Source: Pseudevernia furfuracea (taxonomy: Eukaryota; Ascomycota; Lecanoromycetes; Lecanorales; Parmeliaceae). From it: 64,000 nucleotides of DNA. The position numbers were made by a program, and so were the translations under genes. This document shows, in pieces, positions 11,937 to 24,497 of this stretch. Position 1 is the first letter of the stretch. The number at the start of each line of letters is the position of its first letter. The notes under the pieces are model-generated. The model was not told the origin of the DNA. It did not search any database and saw only the letters and a list, made by a program, of their open reading frames with translations. Location of the stretch: NCBI GenBank assembly GCA_022315425.1, contig JAIUPT010000004.1:1-64000 (forward strand), written 5' to 3'.

Positions 11937-14900
11937 ACGTTGCAGTTGCTCCTGCTCAAGCTTTGCCTCTCAGCCTGCCATCGCTGCTGTTTCCTGCTGC
12001 TGCTTCTGTTGTTCCAGACGCTCGCTGTTCCTGGCACTTTTGTTCCGCCTGCTGCTGCTGGTGATGCTGCCTGCAGGGCCTGAGAATCTTGAGTGGCTTC
12101 TGGACAGAGGAAGGGTCTGCTGCTGATGTGCCTGCGGCTGTTGCCAAGCAGCTGGGAATTGGATGGGCTTCCCCAAGAGACACCACCCCCAGGTGTAAAA
12201 GCAGCGCTGGGGATGGGGTCTGGGCATCTGGCCAGGAGAATGCAGGGGATGAGGGCATCTGCAACATCACAGGTATGTCTGACTTGTTTGTACATGAGCG
12301 CCTTTTCTGATGTACAGCAATGGCATAAGTGTCTGGCGTGCATGACCTTGGAAAAGTCTCTGATGCACGGGGTGACACAACTTGCAGAGGTGACCTACGT
12401 CAGGATGTTACCTGACGTAGACATCGTGCATGTCATGTGTCACAATTTTTGACCAATCAAATCATAGTCCTTGCAAACATTGCCGGCCTGAACATGAAGG
12501 ATGACCAAGTCCTCAAAGAGCTGAATACCTGACTTGTTGATGCTATTGGTGTCTGAGGTACTGCAGGCCTTTGAGATCGAGTCTGCTGCAAGCTAGGCAG
12601 CTGACTGGATCCTGCTTGCAAGGAGGACTGCCTGGACTGCAGCATCGCTGTAGAGCCACTGACAAGTGCTTGACATCTGCTGCAGCAGATTTTGCCTGAT
12701 CCATGCACATTTTGAGACCTGCGTGGGAGCTGCAGGCTACACAGACGTGCAGAGCGTTGACGGAAGCTTGCTGCTTGAGGTCGACTCTGAGTGACCTGTG
12801 CAGGACTAGCTGCCAAGCACCGGTGCTGCTCTGCTCAGGCTGAGAGAGGCTTTCTGGCAGGACGCCAGCGTCTCCTCCTCGCTGTCAAACCACATAGCAT
12901 GAGTGAGCTCTGCCACTGGCCGTGTTTCAGGGTTTTGTCTGGGTCCTGCAAGAGATACCACTGCTTGTTCAGCATCTTACGTACAAGCTTGAGATGGAAG
13001 CCATTGTAGTACTGGATGTCAGTGTACTTCGTTGTAATACTGGATGCCAGTGTGCTGATGTTGGCAATCAGCAAGTTTGCATCAACAGAGCTCACAATGT
13101 CGGCATAGTGCGCAGCGCACAAAAGGAAAGCAACTTGTAGAAGAGGGTACCTGCCGCGCTGACTAGGCGTGTGAGATAGAGGTAGCGCATCTTAGGGAAG
13201 AGAAACTGGAGCCACAGGCCCAGTCGGTAAGAGGCCTTGCCTACCAGCTTGAAACAAAGCCCATGGGTTCACATCATTTGCCACAAGCCGATGCAGGCGC
13301 AGAGCTAAAGCCACATATGGGCTGGGATTGTACGGCAGATGTGCCTCTGCAAGCACATCAATTGTCGACGACAAGTTGCACATGCACCTGCTCAAGTATG
13401 CAGGACACACAGAAACTGTACAGTGCAGTTGCAGCTTGAAATATCTAGTGCACAAATGAAGCAGAGATGAAGCTGCAAATGCTTTCTTGTCTCAAGAGAT
13501 GTACATGCGTAGTACAAATGAGCTGAGACACAGCAGACGGCAGCAGCAGCAACAAGCTAAGCATAAGCACTGTAAGTCCTGTGGGTGCACTAAGCCTGCC
13601 CTGTGTGCCAGACACATCCTGTTGTCAATCCACTCCACTCAGATACGTTGCAAAGCCAGCTGCATCAGCGTCGCATGCTGTGCTCACAGCACAAAACGTG
13701 TAGTAATAGTTGACCTGGAAGAAGGCTGCGAGGGCATCTTTCTGGCGTGTGCCCACCAACAGCATGATGAGGCGTAGGTGTTGAACTCTGCTGCATTAGG
13801 TGCAGGCTGGCCTTGCACCAGAGCTGTCTCGTACATGGCAGTCAAGAGATGAGCGTCTGCAAGCAACAAGAGCTGCATGCTTGAGGATTCCCAGTTGTCA
13901 GTACAGTCAAAGGTGCAATTTCATCAGGTCGTTCCATATATAACACCAACCCAGCTGAACTACAAAGGATGGGTTGGTACATTGATGCCCAAAAGACAGC
14001 AAACCAATGCAGTGACAATTTGCATCATGTTTGTCGCAACCATTTGGCTGTGCTGAAAGGGAGCAGCAGGTAAAGTACTTGCCAGGTGTAGCAGTAACTG
14101 CAGAGCTTGCAATGACAGCCTTCAACGCAATTGCATTCATTCATTTGCATGCCACAACGTGTGAGCTCTGGAATTGGCTTAGACAAAGCACCTTGTTCAG
14201 CTGCTCAATGACAAGCCAGGATGGTATGACTCTGTGTTGTCTCCACAGCCTGGATCCCCGTGATGGCTCATTTCAGCATCCATGTAGATGGCAGTCATGG
14301 CATGCTCTTCATACATGTTCATGACATCCACACCCTGAAGGCACAGGAATGCATATAGCACGCATTGTATATACATCAGACCTTTGATTGGCACGATGCC
14401 ATGACACAGCGCAAGCCTACACAGCACTTGGTAACGCTGGATTGATGTGCTGACCCTATGTGGAATATGATGCACACGTTGACTGCCGCCAGATTGAGCA
14501 AGCAGGCTTCTGCGCATTCAACTGCAGTATCACAGTCTGTTCCAATTGGTTGTGAACACTGTGTAGCTGTTGCTATTGCACTGACCAGCAAGACGTGCAT
14601 CCGGCCTCCAACAACATGCGCTGGGCTAGTACAGCCAGCTAGGCAACAGTTGACCACTTGTGAGGGATGCTACCTCCATTCTCTGCCAAGCCATGTCCTG
14701 CCGTATGCTGCGCTGCCGGTCCCACAGGTACATGGAGACACGGCCCAAGCCAGCAGGGGATCATCACTGTCCAGATAATCCATGAGGTGCCGCTCTGTGG
14801 CTTTAAGGGCAGGCAGAGTCCTGAACATGTTCGGCAGAGCCGCATTCTCCTCCATGTTGACCTGCATAATGATGGTATCAACATCAGAGGCTTTGATAGT

Positions 14901-17334
14901 GAGTGATACAAGTGCAAGTGATACAGCTATGCTGAAGCTCTGGCTGCTAGCAGATGCCACAGATAGCAAGCACGTTCACATCGTGACTACATAACGTAGT
15001 CAGCCTAGTCACCAAGTAGATTCACCAGACAGCAGTGAGGGTGCATAAGGCAGACAAGCAGACAGATCTGCTGAACTCACGTTGCGTTCAAATTTCTTTG
15101 TGGCCAGCTGGTCATGGTCCTGCCTTTCCCCAGTGGGTCCACCACCTCCAATGAGTTCTCATTGGCATGCTGGGTCCGTGATCGCAGCTGATAGTCAGGA
15201 CACATGCCAGTACAGAAGCCCTCGACTGATACATTGGGCTCCACTGCAAGTTGCACACATTGGTTTTGGACACAGGGCTGTAGTACATCCTCTTGGCTTT
15301 GTAACAACACCTGATGGCGTGCTGGATCAACAGATTGGCATGCAGTATTGACGCTGCATGACGCATACATCCTCAGCACACCGCAGCAACGAGGCTTCAT
15401 GTGGTTGCTATGCTGTCTCGACATTCTATGTCCCGTGAAGTACATATGGCAGCAGAAAGCAGTACCCTTACAAAGAGGTGAGACATACTTTCATCAGTGG
15501 GAGCTGCCGCCATTTTCCAAACTATCTGCAATGGGCTGAGCTGCAGTGGCAGACACAGCCCGGCTGGAGCTACCCATCTGCCTGTCAGGCTGCTGACTTC
15601 TTGTTTCACTTGCCTGCACAGTACACAGAAGTCTAGGTATTATAGCACAACTGTTGTCATGCACTGCTATTAGTATCAAAGCTGACACTGATCATGACTG
15701 ATAACGCTTACTGCCATTTGAAAATGGAAGACTGGCTTGCCTCTATAGCCTGCTCCTGCTTCATTCCAGGCTATCTAGGCTAGCTTTTTCTTGCTCTATT
15801 TTGTGGGCCGGCAACACAGACAAACGGACATGTAGACAGACAGACCAACTGGCGAACACACAATTAGCTTGTCAAGCACACCAGACAGGCACCCAGACAA
15901 ACAGACAGATGCAGAAGCCTCGCTTTTTGTCTTTGAGGGCATGCGACAAATTTATTACCTTCAGCGTCTTGCTGACTTTCATTGCCATCAGCCTCTCCTG
16001 TTGGTTGGGGCGTGTCTGTACTGAAGTGCCACTCAGTCTTCCAAACACGCCCGGAGACTGCTGCTGCTGCTGAGCTTGCCCAAAGGGCCTGGGAGACTGC
16101 TGCTGCTGAGCTTGGCCAAAGCGTGCACTCCTTGCAGCAAGTGCAGCAGGATCGCAAGCTCAGTGCTGGCGCCCGTTGAGGAGTCTTAGGCCTCTGTCTT
16201 GCTTGCTGCTGGCGCTGAGGCAGCTGTCCCTTGGTTGCGTCTGTGTGTACCGGCTTGAGGTTGCTGCTGCTGGTCCTGCTGCTGAGCAGGCTCTTGTTGC
16301 TTTCTCTTGGCAGCACGCCCAAAGTCTCCGGGCTTGATTGTGGGATGCATCTGCTGGTGTAGCAAAGGGTTTGTGCTTGATGCTGGACTTGCACCTGAGC
16401 CAAAGGCAGGCGCTTGGCTGCCAAGGCCACCAGCTGCTGGGAGTGTTTGGTTGGCTGACCTATTGCTGGTGTCTGAGCTGGCTGTGGCACTGGCAATCAC
16501 AGCCTTTGGTTGCATGCCATTTGAAGCAGGCTGGTCCTGATTGGAAGGCTGTGGATCTCTGCCACCCCGCCTTGCAAAGGGTTTTGTCCCTTTGCTATGG
16601 TGGAAGCTGCAGAAGCATTTGATGCATTTGAACCTCCAAGGCGCCAAAGCTTGCCCAGCCTGAAGACTGCCACCAAAGGCGCTTGACTGCTTTGAACAGC
16701 ACCAAAACCGCCACCAGCTGCACCAAAGCCAGCAGTACCCAAGCAGAGGCAAATGGCGCACTGCTTGGTGTGTTGCTGCTCTGCTGCCCACCGGCAAATG
16801 GACCTTCTAAGGCTTTGCCAGAGCCAAACCACAGTGGCAGCCTGGCACCAGCACCAAATGCAGCACTGCTTTGAATGAAACTGGCCTGCTGCATGCCCCC
16901 AAAACCCAGCTCCAGTGCCTTGGACAGCTCCAAATCCGCCTGGGGCAAGGAACAGGGCCGGCAGCATGCCACCAGTGAAGGGTGCACTGCTTGGTGTGCT
17001 GCTGCTCTGTCCAAAGGCATTGCTGCCACTCCCATTTAGGCTGCTGAAGCTGGGCTGTGCCAAATCTAGCAGCAGCTTGAAAGCCAGCATCAGGCTGAGC
17101 AGGATCATCGCTGGCAGCCGTTGGTTGCTTGGCTGCTGCGCGATGCTCCAAAGGTGATCTTGCCGTTCTGTGGACTGGCTGAGCCATTTGCTGCTCCAAA
17201 GACAGTTGATGGTTGTGGTTGCTGGAGGGCTGTCCAAAGGCAGGTTGCGCTGGTTGACCAAATGGCTGCTGGGAAGGCTGTCCCGAGGCAGGTTGCCCTG
17301 GTTGACCAAGCAATGCTCCCCCATTGAAGGCCAT
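9001..17334 (-). CDS. SAC3/GANP-family mRNA export protein with FG repeats
   Basis: Scaffold of the TREX-2 type that couples transcription to mRNA export at nuclear pores. From the start at 17334 (MAFNGGALLGQPGQ), the first 1.4 kb encodes FG repeats such as PAFGQP, SNAFGQ, GGFGA and SPGVFGR, scattered over all three frames. The SAC3 signature follows: GFCTGMCPDYQLRSRTQ and DQLATKKFERN (15300-15081), HLMDYLDSDDPLLAW then YLWDRQRSIRQDM (14861-14674), HLLTAMYETALVQGQP (13878-13740), and the PCI-like SPYVALALRLHRLVAND with KASYRLGLWLQFLFPKMRY (13400-13151). Then come WFDSEEETLASCQ (12.9 kb), a Gln/Lys-rich coil (12.1-11.4 kb), a basic KARRFHHSNVQRQAL stretch (11.1 kb), and GANP-like C-terminal blocks with ALVATALAAANAEQTYMRWK (10.65-10.5 kb) and PLLVLTTASDHHQGVQQW (about 9.9 kb). 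The stop is at 9001-9003 after VEQLLSKELEQQLEPLMSS. At least four single-base frame breaks occur. Family call is firm; exon borders are approximate. Confidence 0.82.
11383..11960. repeat. CTG/CAG-rich tracts in the GANP-like gene
   Basis: CTG runs occur at about 11383-11404, 11550-11565 and, longest, 11899-11932, with many interrupted CTG/CTT codons between. Read on the minus strand they encode poly-Gln and Gln/Ala coil in the SAC3/GANP-like protein. The long plus-strand Leu-rich open frame across them is only the complement. Confidence 0.8.
15815..15910. repeat. CAGA-type degenerate simple repeat
   Basis: Repeated CAGA/ACAGACAGA units interrupted by other bases. It lies in the intron that follows the FG-repeat exon of the GANP-like gene, downstream of the sequence encoding SPGVFGR. 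Confidence 0.6.
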
Positions 17335-18890
17335 TCTGGTTCTGATGCCAAGCTGAGTCAGTGTATGCTGCAGCTTATCTGTTCATGCTGCCAGTAGCAA
17401 AGCTTCCTGTAGCTTAACAGCATGCTCTGGCCTAGTTCATGGCAACTGCGAGGGACAGGAGGAACCTTGTGTGCTGAGAGCTGCGTGTGCAGGACATGAC
17501 AGTATGCCATGGTCACTAGCATCTCTCCCCAACTTTCTGTTCCATTTATGTCCTTGCTGTTTACTGACTGCATGAAGGGAGAACTTCCAGAGGGCACTGT
17601 ACCTGCCTCAGACTTGAGTTAAGGCAAGAGAATAGAGCAGCTCATAGCAGGCAGATTTTGCTCTTGCAGATTGCTGCAGGGGGTAAGGAGGAGGTGCCAG
17701 GCGCACAGTATTGCTGCTGAGTTGGACTGGAGACGAGTTGAACAGGGTGAACCTCTGCTGCGGCTTGATGCTCGCGACCTGCACAAGCATGCACTTTACG
17801 CTGCCTGTATGCTGCGCATTCAAGTCAATCGAATGATTAACATAACGCACAACTTGCATCCCAGGATGGCAGGGCATGATGAGTACGATTGTGCGGACGC
17901 TGAATAGAGTGAATAGGATACTTGCCTGCGAGATCACGGGAGGTCGTGCCGAAGTCGTGTCCGAGTCCGTGGACTTCCAGCCGGCACCTGTACTAGTGAC
18001 AGGACACTCACAGCGACATATTCTCTGCCGGCTAGAGTTCTGCTGAAGTTCACGCTGGCATCACAGCAAAGTCAGTGCCAGGTGACTCATGCGTGTTGGG
18101 GATGCCGGCAGGCATCCCTAGGGACAGCGTAGCGTGGTGCAGTCCAATGTAGAACCACACACCATGGACAACGTTTCCTGTTCAGCATCGCACGGCAATC
18201 TCAGTGTCGCCATTGCCCCTTCGGAAACAGACCGACACTGTGGATGCTGTGCTGTAGACAGCTGCATCGGGGCTGCCGCGCGACCGCATTGGTAGCTTCG
18301 AAATAGCTCGGTACAATTCTGATCACTTGAAGACAGTCAAAGCAGAGCAGCCAGATCATGCTGCAGCAAGCTTCTGTCTAAAAAGGCTGCTTTCGCGCCT
18401 CTATCCGAAATACGCAGGCCCACTTATACTGCAGAACCTTTGCTGACGTCCTGTGTGCAGCCAGCCACTAGACCTGCAGAGAGCAGCAAATGCACAGGTT
18501 AGAACATAGCCTCGTGCAGCCGTCAATAGCCAGCTGCCTCAGATCTTGCAGTTCTTGCTAATCTGAAATTAATTTGAAGCTGTATGGCTGTATGGCTGTC
18601 TTAACACTCAAATGTCAGCCTCTTAAGTCACCCAGGAGTTGCGCAGGCATACTGCTGCAAGCGGTAACCAGGCGCTTGTAGACACACAGAAACTAAGGCC
18701 TGACGCACAACAGCAAGCTTGTGTTCAGCAAGCTCAGCCAGCTATGTGACCAATTGTCAGCTTACAGCTTAGAGGTTGAGGTTTTTCAGGAAGAGTCACT
18801 CAAATATCTGGTAATGTTTGTGATAACCCGAACTGTACAGTAAGAACAGCCTTACAATAGCCAGCTGTACGGCCAGCTCTATGCCGTCTG
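17335..18890. promoter_or_regulatory. Spacer between divergent GANP-like and AFG1-like genes
   Basis: About 1.5 kb separates the GANP-like start on the minus strand from the first AFG1-like exon on the plus strand. It should hold both promoters and 5' leaders. Open frames are short and unlike any family I know. No TATA box or other motif could be assigned with confidence, so the regulatory label rests on position only. Confidence 0.35.
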
Positions 18891-18892
18891 TT

Positions 18893-21800
18893 AAATTTAG
18901 CAAAACAGCCCAACATGCTAGTGTTGAGCTGCAGGCTGAAGCAGCTCGCCTCCGAGCTGAGCTTAAAAGACAAGAGGCTCAGGCCTTGCTCAAAAGAACA
19001 GCAGGATGCACAAAGGACCAGGCCTTTGGCATGACATGATGAAGCGAATTCAGCCACAGCAGATAGAAGAGAGCAGCCCTCAGGAAGTTGCCTTGATGAC
19101 AGCAAGGGCTCGAGAAGGCAAGGTGCAAGAAATCCTGGGCCGCCACCTGAGGCACCTGCTGCCCCTAAAGGTCGGCTGGTATTACCTTCATATCGATTTT
19201 TTGTGGTACCACCTTCATGTGGATTTTTCTTGTGTTGAATCAAGTCATCTGTAGAATCTCAGAGAAAAGCATGTTGCAAACATGATTGGTGTGAGCACAT
19301 CTGGCAGTGGCCCTTATTCAATGGCAAGTACAAGCTGTGCATTTGCAATAGCTACAGTGCATGACTGCAGTAGCTGACACAGATCTGTATTGGTGACAGG
19401 CTTGTACCTCCTATGGCAGTGTCGGCAGTGGCAAGTCATTGCTCATGGACATGTTCTACAATGTGATCACAGAGCATGGCTTGGTGCCCAATAAGCGCAG
19501 AATGCACTTCAACGCTGCCATGCTTGAGGTGAATCTTTCAGCTCTCATCACAACCTGCATGAACAAAGTCATGGCCATGAAGACACTACTGACACTAGAT
19601 GCTAAGAAGGAGTTGCTGCAAAGAGCTAGCCACCATTCATCATGTTGTTGTCGTGCTATTCCTTTCTCATACTGCATTGCAACACTCTGGTGTCTTTCTG
19701 TAAGTGTAGTCTTCGGTGCCAATTCCATGACCGCAAAGCATGATGGTCTGAGGCTCAGTCTGCAGCTGCATACTAGGCTGCATAAGCTGGAGCAGGAGCG
19801 GCGTGAACAGAATGCTAAGAAGATTGGAGGCATACACCCAACAAGTTGCGCTTGAACAGCTCAAGGATGAGAACAAGGACAAAGCCCGACTTGCCCAGAA
19901 GCTAGCAGAGCTGGAGGTGCTGTCACCTTTTCCTTACAAGTTACTGTGCGCTTGCAAGTCATGTCCAGCTTGCACACACAGCCAAGCAATGACTTGTTTG
20001 ACTAAGTGTCCATGCCTGGTGTCCTTACAACTGCCACTTGGAAGCTGCTCAGTGGCAACTAGCTGACCATAGCATAGCGATACGTGATTTGTGTGTCTGC
20101 TATGTGCTATTACAGCAGGTGAGGTACACAGCAGACAAAGTGTAACCCACTCTGGTGTAGTGTATCATCAAAACATGCATAACAGTGCACATGCTCTTGG
20201 CATAACAAGCTGCATGCTTAACTGAGACTGGGAGAGCATGAAGGCTGCTGCTGCAGGATCCGTATGCACAGCACCGAGAAGCTGGCCAAGATGGCGAGAA
20301 TAGCTATCAGGACTCTAGGGCGGCAGCGCATGAAGCGGGTCACCCGCTCAGAACTCTGAGCTGTTGGCCAAGTCCAATGCTGTCATCCTCAGGTGTTCTT
20401 TCACATGAGTCAAAGCTAGGTTGAGTGCATAAGCATGGCATCCAACAATGTGACTCCGCTTGCTGTAAATGCTGACATTCCCCGCTTTGTCTGAAGATGG
20501 TTGCTGCTTGTCCTTGCTACAATGGATTGCATGCAAGTGGTAACAGAGACCACAAGGCTACTAGCCAGAAAGTCTGGCGTTACATGTGTCCCAACCTGGG
20601 CCAGATTGGCTGATCTGAGTTTGTCTCAAAACCTCCTCCTTGCATGTCTGTTTGCCAAACCCGACATCGTTGTTTGCTGACAGGGCTGCAGCCAAGCCTG
20701 ATCAGAGGCAAGGATGGAGTACGTCAGCCTGGGTGGGACATGCCCTAGCCATAGAAGCGCAGCTGTCTTGTGCTTTGACGAGATGCAAGTCACAGACCCC
20801 TTTGCAGCAGTTGCCCTCAAAGTTCACTTCCCCATGTTTCTTCAGCTGCACAGTCAGCCATGGGTCTTTTGCAACTATGCTTTCTGCTGATGGTATCTTG
20901 TTGGCATGTGTCCACAACCAGAAAACGTGTGGCCTGTGGTTGTGGCAACTCAAACTTGTTGTTGGCAAGAAAAGAATGTTTCACACCGACCCAGCTGACC
21001 ATCAACAGATCAGAACATAGCTGCTGTCGTCATGCCTGCCTTTGAGAGTGACATCATTCGCAGTTGTAGCACACACAGATAGTGTCCTGCTCTCCATGGT
21101 TAGGTCCTGGCAATCACCGCTGCATTCTGCAACGCCATTGTCTTGATGGTCATTGCAAAGCACATGCAGCGCAACATGCTCTGTGATAGGCTTGTTCCAA
21201 TCTGGCCACCTTGGCTCATTTGATTGCTGTACACACGGCTGTCAAAACAGAAGTTTTACATGGAGCTACTTGGGACTGTACATACCTGAAGGGAAATACG
21301 TGTGCTACACAAATGCATGAATGATGTATGCATGAACATGTGCTGGTGACATGCATTACATCGATACTTTCATGCCAGAAGCTCATGCATGGGATCTGGA
21401 AGGGTGTCCTAGCTGCCATTGCATGCAGTACTGCGTTGTTTATTATTGATGATGCAATATACCATCTCCTTCTCTTGTTTGTCATCATTAACGTAATTGC
21501 CAAGGATGAAAATCAGAGAATACGTTGTTGTGCATGCAAAGGCAGTGAGTGTTGGTGGCTTTTGCAGGTGTGATGGAGGCGCTGCTTGGAGGAGGGCTGC
21601 ATCATTGTTGCACATCAAACCGATCTCCCTGGGATCTGAACCGGCATGGCCTGCATGAAGATCTGTTTGGGCACTTTGTACAGACCTGCTGGAATGCTTG
21701 TCGACCCTATCAGCTGTCTGCAGAGCAAGACTACAGGGCGTTTGCTGGTACACATTGCCCTGCACAACCTTTACTGTAGCACTGTCATGCAGGCAAGCAG

Positions 21801-23534
21801 TGAGTGTTAGTGCACAGCTGTAAGCAGCCAAGCTGTGTGATGACGTAAAGGTCACTGCATCCTGCTTCAGGGCATGTTGTGCACAAAGCTACAATGCTGA
21901 TCTCCAATTCTGATCACTTTGTGGCATCTTTTTGCACGCTGACGGAGAAGCAATGCCCTCTTCATTTATGTCTTTGCAGTGCATGGACATGACATGCTGC
22001 TCATGCGGCAAAGAGTGCAGGACTCACACTTCCTTGTTTGTCATAGGCTTCAGACACAGCAACTGCATTCAGTGAAAACTACTTCTTCCCAAAGGGGCCT
22101 GCGGCACAGGCAGCTCTAGACAAGCGGTGGCAGGAACTCACAGCAACACAAGCTGCCACTCCTGCTGTACCTCTTCAGCTCACTGTCATGTTTGGGCGCC
22201 GCTTGCAGGTGACCTACTTACGCCATGTCCTCAACTCGTCATGATTGTCAGCATCCTTTTGGTGCACATTGCTAAATATTTGCGTCCAAGTGGACCTCAG
22301 CGACTTGATTGCAGCAACTTGCGCCGCAATTTGTGTCTGCCAGCAATGTTCAACAGACACGCGTAGTGTCCAATTGGCTAGTGCCTCGTCTGTGTGTGCG
22401 GTGAATGACATGTTGAACACCTGGGTTGTCTGTGTGTGCATTCAATTACAGCGTGAGCATTTTGTGTTATTTGGTGGTACTGGACAAGTAGGTGATGCAT
22501 GCGTGACAGGTGGAGCAATGTGTTGGTGGCTCTGCCAGATTCACGTTCAGCGAGCTGTGCAATCAGGTCCTGGGAGCTGCTGACTACATTGCCGTGGCAC
22601 AAGCCTTCCACACTGTCTTCTTGACAGACATCCCCACCATGTCTCTCAAGGTGAGCCAGTTTCTGTCAAACATTGCAGTCAACGGGTACATTTTCAATTT
22701 TGCCAATGATTGCCAAAACGTTTGCAATTCAAAAGATGGTGTTGCAATCAAACAGTGACAACTGAATAATGGTGCAGTGCAAATGAAGGTCATCATGACA
22801 GCATTCCAGGAGTACCAGGAAAGACCTTGGCGTGTCGTACGGAGCCATATCAAGCTTGCCGATCATCTTTGGTAGCTGTCCTTCTGCATGTCAGACATAC
22901 AGCGTCAGTCTCACATTTGTGTTGTCACCTGCTCATAGGTGCGTGACCAAGCACGTCGCTTCATCACCCTTGTTGATGAGCTGTACAATGCTCGAGTGCG
23001 CCTCATCTGCTCAGCTGACTCACCGCCAGATCTGCTGTTTGCTGGCAACTTGAATGAGGAACCCATCATTGATCTGGAGCAGCTTCAGTATGAGGGAGCT
23101 GTCGAAGGTTTGCTCTCTTGCTCTTTCCTCCATTGAACCTTTTTTGTCATGCAGTCTGTGTGTGTAATGACAGCTTGCTTCAGCCTCGCGTCTTAGCCTT
23201 GTGTAGGTCTTGATCTTTGGGGTGATGCGCGTTGGCATGCTACTGCTGTTCTGTGGCCATGTACAGTGGTTTTCTGGCAGACCTTGCAAGGACAGACGCA
23301 GTGTTTGCGCTATGGTCGCAAGCAACGTCAGTCTGTGACTGTGCAGGCAGTCGACTGCGACGTGATTTGATGGCAGAGGGAGGAGTAGCGCCAGTGGCTG
23401 CAACTGCAAATGCTGCCATGGCAGCAGCCCAGAATTTAGGTGGCATGGAAGAAAAATTTGCTTTCAAGCGGGCAGTCTCACGCCTGCATGAAATGCAGTC
23501 CGACACTTACCTTGCATCTAGGATTCGAACGTAA
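18893..23534 (+). CDS. AFG1/LACE1-type mitochondrial AAA ATPase, plant type
   Basis: Homologue of yeast Afg1 / human LACE1 (AFG1L) / bacterial ZapE, an ATPase in mitochondrial protein quality control. Exon 1 (about 18893-19180) encodes a coil and a Pro-rich PPPEAPAAPKG. Exon 2 (19400-19528) has Walker A, YGSVGSGKSLLMDMFYN, and KRRMHFNAAML. Exons 3 and 4 (about 19760-19916, 20257-20392) form a charged coil inserted before Walker B. Exon 5 (20755-20821) holds Walker B, AAVLCFDEMQVTDPF. Exon 6 (21568-21747) reads ATSNRSPWDLNRHGLHEDL. Later exons are 22054-22208, 22510-22650 (SARFTFSELCNQVLGAADYI), 22939-23107 (RDQARRFITLVDELYN) and 23347-23534, ending FAFKRAVSRLHEMQS before TAA. Splice phases agree at most junctions. 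Single-base frame breaks occur at 19410-19411, near 19820, 21586-21587 and 21612. The first Met and any targeting peptide are not located. Confidence 0.9.
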
Positions 23535-24239
23535 ATTTCTGCTTCATCGTACTGTGCGATGGTTTAAGCGCGATGGCAAACGGAGAAAAGGTCATGAAGC
23601 ACTGTTGTTCAGCCTGTGCAAGAGGGCAGTCGAGCCATGGCTTCGAAGCACGTGCAAACACGTGCTTATTACGTAGGCATCTGGAAACTACGGCAGGGCT
23701 TCGTATAGGAAGCTGGAAAAGCATATCTGAATGAGCCAGATTTGCCTGCAGAAAGCGTGTGAATCACAATCATCACCGCTGCGTCTAAAAGCTGATTTAA
23801 GATTGTCTTGAAGCTGATGCAGATTGGAGCAGTAGACACTGTACGTAACTCATTGCCGGTGGCCACTGGGTGTGTAGCGGGTTGTATACCGTACCTGGTA
23901 TGCGAGCACAGTCTAGAAGATCTTAGCAGAAGAACATGATGCTGGCGGGCTTATCGATTGGCAGCTATGTAGGCAGCAGCACGCTGTAAGCTTCGTTAAA
24001 CAAGCCGAAAGTGCATGCATCAAATTTATTCATGTGTTGTTGTTGATAGACACAGTCCATGAATCCTAACTGTGCTAGCACTGCTGTCAGACATGTCCAC
24101 TGTCATGCAAGCTAGCCACCCTTCGATGGCTGTGCTGTCCTCATTCTGTAAAGAACGCCCTTTGACTTTGCCTTTCCATTTGCCTTCAGCTGTCCTTGTT
24201 CGGTGGCAGACTGCACGCGCCAAAAGGTTTGGCACATTA

Positions 24240-24312
24240 ATGTGCCAAACTCTGCAGCGCACTGTGCAGCGCACTGTGCAGCGCACTCTGCAGCGCACTC
24301 TGCAGCGCACTG
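24240..24312. repeat. 12-bp tandem repeat (TGCAGCGCACTG type)
   Basis: Five to six head-to-tail copies of a 12-bp unit with a T/G variant, just right of a small palindrome around TTTGGCACATTAATGTGCCAAA-like sequence at 24229-24250. The unit is a multiple of three, so it gives open frames on both strands (LQRTVQRT on plus), but there is no other sign of coding. Confidence 0.75.
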
Positions 24313-24497
24313 AATATTCAGTGCCTCACTTGGCTGAATTTCTGCCCTCTGAAGGGCTAATGAAACAGCCCTTGCCCCTTTAGATCTATCAGCGCGGTTA
24401 AGCTAGAAGTCAGGGGATGCCGTAGTCTGCAGGCCAAAAGCACTTGCACAAGACGCAACAACAAGAGGTCAAGCCCTGCGTAAGCTAACTGTTATTC

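Noticed and set aside
11291..12083. Leu/Ala-rich membrane protein on the plus strand
   Set aside because: It is the complement of CAG-rich coding sequence of the GANP-like gene; poly-Leu and poly-Ala come from CTG/GCT repeats.
16807..17334. Single-frame FG protein gene ending at 16807
   Set aside because: FG motifs continue in the other two frames without a break in composition, and the SAC3 core follows on the same strand, so this is only the first segment of a larger gene.
23515..23540. tRNA on the minus strand (GTTCGAATC T-loop-like string)
   Set aside because: The flanking bases do not pair as a T-stem, no A-box or acceptor stem is visible, and the bases are the last codons of the AFG1-like gene.
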